A stretch of 21,547 nucleotides of DNA from Cyanobacteria bacterium UBA4641 (GTDB taxonomy: Bacteria; Cyanobacteriota; Vampirovibrionia; Gastranaerophilales; Gastranaerophilaceae). Positions 1 to 6,352 of the stretch are shown here, in pieces; position 1 is the stretch's first letter, and every line of letters starts with the position of its first letter. Where the stretch lies: assembly GCA_002405805.1 (NCBI GenBank), contig DHMN01000003.1:7939-29485 (forward strand). Direction: 5' to 3'. Both the position numbers and the translations under genes were made by a program. Under the pieces are notes generated by a model. The model saw only the letters and a list, made by a program, of their open reading frames with translations. It had not been told where the DNA came from and did not search any database.

Positions 1-190
1 CTCGGTGTTTCGGAATCTCTAATCGTACGCGTTAAACTAAGACCTATTTGTTAAATTTGAGATTCTGAATAGCAAGAAAAATTTGTATTCATTCTTCATA
101 CAAATTTTCTAAACTTTCAGAATGACAATTACGTTTTTTATTATGACATTCACCATCAACCCTCAAATATTTTTGTCATATAATATTTTT
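1..190. repeat. Palindromic intergenic repeat element upstream of the SpoIID gene
   Basis: The segment at about 41-128 belongs to a dispersed repeat family. The outer arms ATTCTGAA (62-69) and TTCAGAAT (116-123) are inverted. Inside them AAATTTGTAT (79-88) pairs with ATACAAATTT (98-107), so the whole element folds into a long hairpin. A close relative lies at 8956-9019 with the same outer arms, the same AAGAAAAATTT block and the same TTTCAGAATGACA end, but a different centre. A linker resembling AGACCTATTTGTT precedes it, as in other copies. Nothing coding is evident before 191. Confidence 0.75.
179..184 (+). promoter_or_regulatory. Probable -10 box of the SpoIID gene, implying a leaderless transcript
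   Basis: TATAAT is a perfect -10 hexamer that ends six bases before the ATG at 191. Transcription would start at or next to the start codon, and no Shine-Dalgarno sequence is visible. No good -35 is seen at the normal spacing, so this is a moderate call. Confidence 0.45.
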
Positions 191-1912
191 ATGAATAAAT
201 TTGGGATTGCGTTACTTTTAAACATATTATTACTTACCATGCCGGCAAGAGCAGCCTACTTTGGCGAAATACCAAGTACAACATTGCAAATCGCAAGAGA
301 TACGGTCATGGGCGATTATATTTCGACTCCGCCATCAAAAACAGTCAGGGTCGGAATCGGTACAAACAACTTTGCATCTTATGAGTGGACAAACGCAGCT
401 ATTTACGGAACAGGAGAATTTGAAGTCTACAACAACAAAAACTACATCGACACATATTCAAACGACAACGTAATAAAAATCTCAATGGTCGGCAAAATTT
501 TCGTCCTGACAGATACTGATAACAACGTAATCGCAAAAGTTTCAGGTCCTATTATTTTTAAATCAGATTTTGGATTTATGGGTGTTCAAGGTTTGAAACG
601 AGCAGGAAAGGATGCAATTTATAGAGGACAATTGGAACTTGTTCCAACAACAAAAGAAGGTAAATTCCACATTGTAAACTCTCTACCACTCGAACAATAT
701 TTAAAAGGTGTTGTGCCAAATGAAATGCCTGTATCTTTTGGGTTAGAGGCATTAAAAGCTCAGAGTGTAGCCGCAAGAAATTATGTACTATCACCTAGAG
801 TAAAAGCCAATCCTAACTACGACGTTGTCGATTCCGTTGCAAGTCAAGTTTATTTTGGAGCAAACACGGAACGCGATTTGTCTAACCAAGCCGTAAACGA
901 GACAACAGGAATCGTAGCCATCTACGATTGGGATTTAATCCTTGCCCAATACTCTTCAACCGCAGGAGGATACACAGAAAGCTATTCCAACGCATTTTCC
1001 GACCCATTAACAAAACAGTTTCCTGCACCACCAAAGCCTTATCTTGTCGCTCAACCTGATTACAACAATGTAGGGGCACTCAATACAGAAGAGGCAGCAG
1101 CGAAATTCTACAAATCAAAACCTAAATCTTTTGACGTAAAATCTTCATATTTCCGCTGGGAAAGAGAATGGAACGGACAAGAAATTCAAGATGCCGTACA
1201 GAATAACATTGCCGCACAAAGCGCAACAGGTTTTGTTCACCCTGCAGTCAAAAAAGGCGAAACTATCGGCATTATAAAAAAACTAAACGTAAAAAAACGC
1301 GGACTTTCAGGCAAAATAATGGACTTGGAAATCCAAACCGATAACGGTAACTATTTAGTACAAAAAGAACTTGTAATAAGAAGATTATTAACAAAAGACG
1401 GCAAAGCTTTGCCTAGCGCAAATGTCGTATTTGAACACGAATACAACGACAATGGTGATTTGATTTATATCAAAGCCTACGGTGGTGGATTTGGGCACGG
1501 TGTAGGAATGAGCCAATATGGCGCAGGTTATATGGGCAAAGAGTTAAACAAAACTTATGATGAAATTCTGAAACACTATTATACAGGAATTTCACTTGCA
1601 ACAGAGCCAGCAATTCTATCTTCTAACGGCACACAAAGTTCGCTGACCCAAAACTTTTATGCAAAAGATGGCAGAGCAGTTCTTGTAGTAGACAACAAAT
1701 ACAAAGTAAATTATATTGACGCAACAATAAATAATGTTGATGAGAAAATAGATTTTGACACAACAAAAAGATATAACACAATAGACTTGTCAAAATACTT
1801 AAATAGAGGAATGAATTGTGTTAAATTCCATTACCCTGAAAAACAAGGGGCAAATAAAGCAGTAAGATTATATATAGAATTGGTTGGAAAAGATGACAGA
1901 ATCAACGATTAA
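191..1912 (+). CDS. SpoIID/LytB-domain peptidoglycan protein (amidase-enhancer/lytic-transglycosylase type)
   Basis: This is a 573-residue exported protein. The ATG at 191 is preferred over an upstream in-frame ATG at 122, because it begins a clean signal peptide (MNKFGIALLLNILLLTMPARA) and the earlier start lies inside a repeat. The SpoIID core is clear. The segment PLEQYLKGVVPNEMP is followed by EALKAQSVAAR, with E178 in the position of the catalytic glutamate of SpoIID lytic transglycosylases. The C-terminal signature GGGFGHGVGMSQYGAG lies near residues 431-446. A roughly 100-residue tail after the SpoIID domain is unassigned. Known SpoIID proteins cleave peptidoglycan glycan strands lacking stem peptides; LytB relatives stimulate amidases. 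The organism need not sporulate, since diderm bacteria and Cyanobacteria carry such proteins. The gene overlaps murJ by 20 bases, which suggests linked expression of wall remodelling and lipid II export. Confidence 0.88.
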   Translation: MNKFGIALLLNILLLTMPARAAYFGEIPSTTLQIARDTVMGDYISTPPSKTVRVGIGTNNFASYEWTNAAIYGTGEFEVYNNKNYIDTYSNDNVIKISMVGKIFVLTDTDNNVIAKVSGPIIFKSDFGFMGVQGLKRAGKDAIYRGQLELVPTTKEGKFHIVNSLPLEQYLKGVVPNEMPVSFGLEALKAQSVAARNYVLSPRVKANPNYDVVDSVASQVYFGANTERDLSNQAVNETTGIVAIYDWDLILAQYSSTAGGYTESYSNAFSDPLTKQFPAPPKPYLVAQPDYNNVGALNTEEAAAKFYKSKPKSFDVKSSYFRWEREWNGQEIQDAVQNNIAAQSATGFVHPAVKKGETIGIIKKLNVKKRGLSGKIMDLEIQTDNGNYLVQKELVIRRLLTKDGKALPSANVVFEHEYNDNGDLIYIKAYGGGFGHGVGMSQYGAGYMGKELNKTYDEILKHYYTGISLATEPAILSSNGTQSSLTQNFYAKDGRAVLVVDNKYKVNYIDATINNVDEKIDFDTTKRYNTIDLSKYLNRGMNCVKFHYPEKQGANKAVRLYIELVGKDDRIND

Positions 1913-3494
1913 AGAAAATAAAGCTCCAAGTGTTCTAAAAGCAGCTTGGCTAATCGCAGTAGTAACAATTGTAAGTAAATTAATAGGATTTGTCAGAGAT
2001 ATAATTATCGCAAACTACTATGGCGCATCTCTTGTATCAGATGCTTATTATTACGCATATCAAATTCCATCACTTTCACTGATTTTGTTGGGCGGAGTAG
2101 GGGGACCCTTCCACAGTGCAACTGTTGCAATATTTTCAAAACTGATTCCAAACTTGAACGAAAAACCGACAGAAGAAGTAAACAAATTGTATTCAACATT
2201 TATGAATGCAACAATTATATTCTTCCTGATTTTGTCGGCAATAATATTTTTATTCCCTAAGCAGATTATGGGATTGATTATCTCAGGCGGTTCTGCAGAG
2301 ATGGTAAACCTTGCAGCAACTCATTTAAAAATCATGACACCATTGCTTGTTATAGGCGGAATTGTCGGAATTTATTATGGAATTTTAATTATTTATCGTC
2401 AATTTATGCTGCCGAATTTGTCTCCGATAATCATGAGTTTGGCAATTATTGGAGTCGTAATTGCCGTACCGAATGACCAAAAAGGTTATGCCCTCGCGTG
2501 GGCAACGACCATCGGTGCGATTTTGCAATTGATTATCCAATATCCTAATATAAGAAAACTCGGATACAGGTTAAAACCGAATTTTGAATTTACGAACAAT
2601 CCGCATTTTAAAGAGATTTGCGAACTTTTATTTCCTGCAGTATTGAGTTCAACCGTCGGACAAATTCACATCTATGTTGATATGTTTTTCACATCATCTA
2701 TTTCAGAAGGCGCATGGACTGCTGTAGGATACGCAAACAGAGTTTTTCAATTTCCTGTAGGCATACTTGTTACAGCATTTTTGGTACCGTTATTCCCAAT
2801 TTTTGCAAAACTTGTTGCCGATAAAGATTATGCAGGAATAAGAAATTACTTTAATAAAGGTGTAGGTGTCCTATTTTTCGGTGCAATTCCGATTATCATA
2901 GGAATTTTAGTTGTTGGAATGGACGCTGTACGTTTGGTATTTGAACACGGTGTATTTGACCAAAATGCAACATTTATGGTTACAGAGGCACTTTGGTTCT
3001 TGTCTGTATCTATTATTCCGTACGTATTTAGAGATTCAATCACAAGAGTTTATTATTCATTTAACGATTCTGCAACACCGTTTATCGTTGCGTTTTCATC
3101 AATCGTATTGAAATTATTACTAAACTGGATATTGATTTCAAAAATGGGTTTTGGTATCGGCGGAATCACTCTATCTACATCACTTGTAACCTTATTTAAC
3201 GGAGCAATACTTGGAATTTTAATCACAAAGAAAATGAAAATGGATTATAAATCTTTGTTCACAAACTTGTTAAAAATGACAATTGCAGGTATTATAACAC
3301 TTGGAGTTTGTTACTTATGTGCACTTGAATTTGACAAATTTGTACACTTGGCAAAAATTCCGTTTGAAATTACTAAAATAAGTTTAATAGCAATTATCTG
3401 CTTGGTTGTTTATATTCCGCTTAATTTATTATTCAAAATGGAATATGCAGGCGAGTTGTTTAATAGATTGTCAGCAAAACTGTTAAGAAAATAA
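1893..3494 (+). CDS. murJ: Lipid II flippase MurJ (MviN family)
   Basis: This 533-residue polytopic inner-membrane protein has the MurJ/MviN N-terminal signature: AAWLIAVVTIVSKLIGFVRD followed by IIANYYGAS. About 14 hydrophobic segments run along its length, as expected for the MOP exporter superfamily. MurJ flips lipid-linked peptidoglycan precursor from the cytoplasmic to the periplasmic face. The length matches the family, which is usually about 500-530 residues. The ATG at 1893 is chosen; a TTG at 1884 would add three residues. Either start lies inside the end of the SpoIID gene (stop at 1912), so translation is probably coupled. No terminator separates it from the two small membrane-protein genes that follow. 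Confidence 0.92.
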   Translation: MTESTIKENKAPSVLKAAWLIAVVTIVSKLIGFVRDIIIANYYGASLVSDAYYYAYQIPSLSLILLGGVGGPFHSATVAIFSKLIPNLNEKPTEEVNKLYSTFMNATIIFFLILSAIIFLFPKQIMGLIISGGSAEMVNLAATHLKIMTPLLVIGGIVGIYYGILIIYRQFMLPNLSPIIMSLAIIGVVIAVPNDQKGYALAWATTIGAILQLIIQYPNIRKLGYRLKPNFEFTNNPHFKEICELLFPAVLSSTVGQIHIYVDMFFTSSISEGAWTAVGYANRVFQFPVGILVTAFLVPLFPIFAKLVADKDYAGIRNYFNKGVGVLFFGAIPIIIGILVVGMDAVRLVFEHGVFDQNATFMVTEALWFLSVSIIPYVFRDSITRVYYSFNDSATPFIVAFSSIVLKLLLNWILISKMGFGIGGITLSTSLVTLFNGAILGILITKKMKMDYKSLFTNLLKMTIAGIITLGVCYLCALEFDKFVHLAKIPFEITKISLIAIICLVVYIPLNLLFKMEYAGELFNRLSAKLLRK

Positions 3495-3534
3495 GGTAAT
3501 TTAAAAATCAAATAAGAAGAGTTAAGGTTACAAT

Positions 3535-3891
3535 ATGAGATTACAGATAGGTCCAAATATTGATAACGGCAGGGTCAGACTGGATTTTAGGAAAAGTCCC
3601 GATAGACCTCAAAACACACCAAGTTACGAAATTGAGCAGACAAAAGCGGATGAATTTGTAAAAAAATATAATTCGCAAGAAAAAAAGCTGTTCAATATGA
3701 CTATGATTTTTGTTGCAGCATTTTCTATGCTCGGTTGGATAACCAGCATATATAAACGCTCAATTCTCTGGGGAGTTTTAGGAATTCCAGGGGGAGTAAT
3801 TGCAGGACTTGGCGTTGGTGCAATGATATCATCCAATAAGAAAAACAATCTTATGGATAAATACAACGTAAAAGAAGTCACTAAAAATTAG
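3535..3891 (+). CDS. Small membrane protein of unknown function
   Basis: This 118-residue protein follows murJ after 40 bases, with AAGG (3524-3527) seven bases before the ATG. Residues 1-50 are polar and charged. Two hydrophobic segments follow at about 54-70 and 76-97, the second glycine-rich (GIPGGVIAGLGVGAM), and then a short basic tail. No catalytic motif was recognised. It is probably a two-span inner-membrane protein with both ends on the same side. Its position in the SpoIID-murJ operon hints at an envelope role, but that is only context. Confidence 0.75.
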   Translation: MRLQIGPNIDNGRVRLDFRKSPDRPQNTPSYEIEQTKADEFVKKYNSQEKKLFNMTMIFVAAFSMLGWITSIYKRSILWGVLGIPGGVIAGLGVGAMISSNKKNNLMDKYNVKEVTKN

Positions 3892-3909
3892 CAATAGTAG
3901 GAAGTATGA

Positions 3910-4368
3910 ATGAACAATAATTTCAAACCCAACACAGACGAACGTCCGATAATGATAGTAATAGGGATAATTACGCTATATATCCTTATTGCAGGGTTTA
4001 TTTCATACCTGTATTGCTTGCACCGCATCCATTTTACCCCTGCTATTATTTCAATCGGAATTTTCACAGCAATTTATTTACCAAGGTTGCTAATTATAAA
4101 CAAGCTCAAAAACAAAGATTCTATAAAAATCAACGAAGACTCAATTACAATCAACAATCAAACCGTTTTGTTTGACCAAATCAAGGATTTTAGGGTTCAA
4201 AAAAAGAAACCTCAAGTTGTGTTTTTTATGAATAACAGCATGGTGGTATTTCAGGAGGCTGAATTTCACCTCTTGCTAAATAACAATTCCCAAATTGATT
4301 TCACTGCAATAGGAACAGAAAAAATAAATCTGTTGATAGAATTTCTCAAAACCTTAAAAGGTTACTAA
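3910..4368 (+). CDS. Membrane protein with cytoplasmic PH-like tail, unknown function
   Basis: This 152-residue protein has a good Shine-Dalgarno AGGAAG (3899-3904) five bases before the ATG. Two hydrophobic segments lie at about 14-35 and 42-60. A soluble domain of about 90 residues follows, rich in beta-type sequence (INEDSITINNQTVLFDQIKD, then KPQVVFFMNNSMVVF). The layout resembles two-span proteins with a PH-like or bPH2-type domain, but I could not assign a family with confidence. It sits 18 bases after the previous gene, as the likely last gene of the SpoIID-murJ operon. Its last 23 bases overlap the end of the convergent XRE regulator gene. Confidence 0.72.
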   Translation: MNNNFKPNTDERPIMIVIGIITLYILIAGFISYLYCLHRIHFTPAIISIGIFTAIYLPRLLIINKLKNKDSIKINEDSITINNQTVLFDQIKDFRVQKKKPQVVFFMNNSMVVFQEAEFHLLLNNNSQIDFTAIGTEKINLLIEFLKTLKGY

Positions 4369-4564
4369 TATCTGTATCTAAATTAACGGCAAGATTCAAA
4401 ATTTTTAAAATCGACATATTTTCCTGACCGCGTTCAATTCGGCTCAGGTACTCGCGCGTTACCCCAAGTTTTTCGGCAAAAGATTCTTGCGTGTACCCAC
4501 ATCGTACGCGCTCAGCTTTGATATTTCTGCCCAGTTGTTCTAACAATTTTTTGCCATCAATCAT
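4346..4564 (-). CDS. XRE-family helix-turn-helix regulator, module 1
   Basis: This is a 72-residue, single-domain Cro/C1-type regulator. The helix-turn-helix is clear at about residues 10-65: LGRNIKAERVRCGYTQESFA, then LGVTREYLSRIERGQ. The ATG at 4564 is preferred over a TTG at 4573. The gene is divergent from the pseudopilin at 4655, and the 90-base space between them holds overlapping divergent promoters and a 15-bp palindrome. Its 3' end overlaps the convergent membrane-protein gene by 23 bases. A paralogous arrangement, a different XRE protein divergent from a related pseudopilin, occurs at 20072-21289. It probably represses or activates the pseudopilin gene and itself, but that is inferred from position. 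Confidence 0.85.
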   Translation of the reverse strand: MIDGKKLLEQLGRNIKAERVRCGYTQESFAEKLGVTREYLSRIERGQENMSILKILNLAVNLDTDISNLLRF

Positions 4565-4577
4565 ACAATACAATTTT

Positions 4578-4583
4578 ACTATA
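4578..4583 (-). promoter_or_regulatory. Candidate -10 box of XRE regulator 1
   Basis: On the minus strand this reads TATAGT, 13 bases before the ATG, giving a leader of only about six or seven bases. It abuts the -35 box of the divergent pseudopilin promoter, so the two polymerase sites overlap. The matching -35 (near 4600-4605) is weak. Confidence 0.4.
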
Positions 4584-4612
4584 TTGACATTTTATTTGTG
4601 GTAACTTATCAT
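4584..4612 (+). promoter_or_regulatory. Promoter of pseudopilin gene 1
   Basis: There is a perfect -35 TTGACA (4584-4589), a 17-base spacer and a -10 TATCAT (4607-4612), placing the start near 4619. The transcript would have a short leader carrying AGGAG (4644-4648) six bases before the ATG at 4655. Confidence 0.75.
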
Positions 4613-4622
4613 GTCTCATGAT
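4608..4622. promoter_or_regulatory. 15-bp palindrome, candidate XRE operator, module 1
   Basis: ATCATG-TCT-CATGAT is a perfect inverted repeat with a 3-bp centre. It overlaps the -10 box and predicted start site of the pseudopilin promoter, where a bound repressor would block transcription. A palindrome with the same 6-3-6 geometry and the same ATCA/TGAT ends lies at 20858-20872 in the second module. Confidence 0.5.
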
Positions 4623-4654
4623 GAATACTTATAAGTTTTAGTTAGGAGATAAAT

Positions 4655-5416
4655 ATGAGTAGAAAAATAAAGAAGGGGTTCGGTTTTACATTAGCAGAAG
4701 GTGCTACGCACGTAAATTTGCTACCAACCAAGGCGAAATTTGGCTTTACACTTGCTGAAGTTTTAATCACACTTGGCATAATTGGTGTAGTTGCAGCGAT
4801 TACAATTCCTGCACTTATAAATAATTACAAAGCAGCAAGACTGAAATCGCAATTTTTAAAATCTTATTCCACAATCCAACAAGTGTTTAAAAGGATGCAA
4901 GATGATGAAATTTCAACAGACCCTAAATCATACAAAGAAGGGAAAACATATTATAAAATTTTTGCAAACTACTTAGCCGGAGCAACAGTATGCGATATTG
5001 GAACGACAAAATCATTATGTTATAACACTGGTAGGGACAAAATTTTGTACAAAGGAATAAATTGGTGGTACTTAGATGATGGGCAAATAGTATTGCCTGA
5101 TGGAACTCTATTGATGTTTGAAAATATGCAAGGCAGTACAAACGTTATGGTTACAGTCGACCTGAATGGTATCAAAAATCCACCTAACATGGAAGGTTTT
5201 GACACATTTACTTTCCAATTAGTAAACGATGAATTACACACAATGGGCGATATCGGAACAAATTATGTAGGAGAAGAATATTGTGATTTTGACAAGATTA
5301 TAAATCAAGCAGATGCAAACCTAAACGACCATGCTCCGGCGTTATATGGTATAGCTTGCGCTCATTATGCTAAAGTCGATGCAGATTATTTTAAAAAGAT
5401 TGTCAAAAAGAAGTAA
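4655..5416 (+). CDS. Type IV pilin-like/pseudopilin protein with duplicated prepilin cleavage motif
   Basis: This 253-residue protein has a strong Shine-Dalgarno AGGAG. The functional prepilin signature is G30|FTLAEVLITLGIIGVVAA: Gly at -1, Phe at +1, Glu at +5 and a long hydrophobic helix. A prepilin peptidase would cleave after G30 and methylate F31. The odd point is a second motif upstream, G10|FTLAE, exactly 20 residues earlier and with no hydrophobic helix after it. The spacer between them (GATHVNLLPTKAKF) is nearly identical in the pseudopilin at 20072-20836. The mature part is a variable globular domain with several cysteines (C143, C152, C239 and C251 by rough count). This class of protein is common, in many paralogs, in Gastranaerophilales as I recall. 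It is probably a minor pilin or T2SS-like pseudopilin with an unknown partner. Confidence 0.85.
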   Translation: MSRKIKKGFGFTLAEGATHVNLLPTKAKFGFTLAEVLITLGIIGVVAAITIPALINNYKAARLKSQFLKSYSTIQQVFKRMQDDEISTDPKSYKEGKTYYKIFANYLAGATVCDIGTTKSLCYNTGRDKILYKGINWWYLDDGQIVLPDGTLLMFENMQGSTNVMVTVDLNGIKNPPNMEGFDTFTFQLVNDELHTMGDIGTNYVGEEYCDFDKIINQADANLNDHAPALYGIACAHYAKVDADYFKKIVKKK

Positions 5417-5420
5417 TTTT

Positions 5421-5436
5421 GTCGGCTTGGTAAAGC
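5421..5436 (+). repeat. Shared 16-bp repeat downstream of pseudopilin 1
   Basis: GTCGGCTTGGTAAAGC begins four bases after the stop codon of the pseudopilin gene. The identical sequence occurs at 21323-21338, where it forms a full hairpin. Here the right arm is lost after AAGC. Confidence 0.7.
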
Positions 5437-5474
5437 AACCCTACTGAGTATCAGTTTAACATATAGGTCTAGGA

Positions 5475-5501
5475 GTCACCCTGAACTTGTTTCAGGGTGA
5501 C
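5475..5501. repeat. REP-like palindrome
   Basis: GTCACCCTGAA (5475-5485) and TTCAGGGTGAC (5491-5501) are perfect 11-bp arms around CTTGT. The sequence running from this element into CAAAACATCCTCGCCCCT reappears, inverted, at about 21473-21514. Confidence 0.8.
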
Positions 5502-5703
5502 ACAAAACATCCTCGCCCCTTGTGGGAGAGGAATGAGGAGAGGGGGTCAAAGACATACAAATGCACGTTGTATTGTCCGAACCCTCACTCGAAATTGTAA
5601 TTTTTCGAGTACCTCTCAAAAACAATTTCGTTCTCTCCCAATCGGAGAGACAAAATAACAAATAGAAATTTTATAAATCATTCTGAACGGCAAAAGAAAC
5701 ATT

Positions 5704-5729
5704 GTCATGCTGAATTTATTTCAGAATCT
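5704..5729. repeat. REP-like element, imperfect copy
   Basis: GTCATGCTGAA followed by TTCAGAATCT is the same palindromic family as 5475-5501, with a decayed right arm. Confidence 0.55.
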
Positions 5730-5785
5730 TTTCCAATTAATAATTTATCAAATGTTGTAAGTGATAAATTCTGATTATTGAAAGG

Positions 5786-5810
5786 ATGCTGAAACAAGTT
5801 CAGCATGACA
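5786..5810. repeat. REP-like palindrome
   Basis: ATGCTGAA (5786-5793) and TTCAGCAT (5799-5806) flank ACAAG, followed by GACA. The compensating GC/CG change relative to the GGGT version (5834-5854) shows that base pairing is kept. Confidence 0.7.
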
Positions 5811-5833
5811 TAGACCTTTTTGTGCTATTAGAG

Positions 5834-5857
5834 ACCCTGAAACGAGTTCAGGGTGAC
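5834..5857. repeat. REP-like palindrome
   Basis: ACCCTGAA (5834-5841) and TTCAGGGT (5847-5854) flank ACGAG, followed by GAC. It lies 48 bases beyond the end of the minus-strand operon and could also act as its 3' hairpin. Confidence 0.7.
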
Positions 5858-5904
5858 AGTTAAGTTTTATATACAACCGAGTCCGAGTATATTTACCCCT
5901 ACCC

Positions 5905-6351
5905 CTAGCCTTTGTTCAAATTATCAATTTCTGCATTAAGAGTTTTTATCTGCACTTCAAGCTTTGTGCGTTCGTCAATCACTGTATTGAAAGCTTTTTC
6001 CAATGTCTTAATCTTTGCTTCCAAAACCTCAACCCTTGACGCATTATCCATGCCTGAAATCGAAGTTTTTTCCAATTCTCTTTGGTAAGCCTTCACTTTT
6101 TCTTTCTGTGCAGACAAAAACATATAAACCGTTCCGGCACCAACAAATATTCCTGATATCAAAATCAAAACCGTGTATGTAGAAAGTCTGACAGCTTTTG
6201 CCAAATATTGACCGTTAGCCACCAAACCATCTCTATGAATATCCATGCCGGACAGAACATTTATCAATGCGTAATTATTGAAATTTACCATCGCCAAATA
6301 AATTACGCACAAAAGTAATACAATACTCAAACCTAAATATATTTTTTTCAT
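5905..6351 (-). CDS. Two-span membrane protein with C-terminal coiled coil
   Basis: This 148-residue protein has hydrophobic segments at about 4-24 and 57-80. A highly charged helical tail follows from about 84 to 146, with heptad-like spacing (VEVLEAKIKTLEKAFNTVID, then LEVQIKTLNAEIDNL), so a cytoplasmic coiled coil is likely. The plan resembles LapA/DUF1049-type proteins (two membrane spans plus coiled coil), but the match is by architecture only. Its ATG follows the stop of the pseudouridine synthase gene by one base, with AGGAG inside that gene's end, so it is translationally coupled. It is the last gene of the four-gene operon that contains lspA. Confidence 0.75.
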   Translation of the reverse strand: MKKIYLGLSIVLLLCVIYLAMVNFNNYALINVLSGMDIHRDGLVANGQYLAKAVRLSTYTVLILISGIFVGAGTVYMFLSAQKEKVKAYQRELEKTSISGMDNASRVEVLEAKIKTLEKAFNTVIDERTKLEVQIKTLNAEIDNLNKG

Positions 6352-6352
6352 G

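Larger units (their letters stand above)
5417..5904. repeat. Repeat-rich intergenic spacer
   Basis: No convincing gene lies here. In order it holds: a copy of the GTCGGCTTGGTAAAGC repeat (5421-5436); a perfect REP-like hairpin (5475-5501); a GC-richer block beginning CCTCGCCCCTTGTGGGA (5511-5545); a hairpin with CTCGAAAT and ATTTTTCGAG (about 5587-5612); and further REP-like copies at 5704-5729, 5786-5810 and 5834-5857. The last two are separated by a linker, AGACCTTTTTGTGCTATTAG, that recurs near 9026-9046. Short open frames here lie entirely in repeats. Confidence 0.8.

Noticed and set aside
5476..5661. 61-codon open frame on minus in the 5417-5904 spacer
   Set aside because: It is composed of REP-like and GC-rich repeats, with no Shine-Dalgarno and no protein-like composition.
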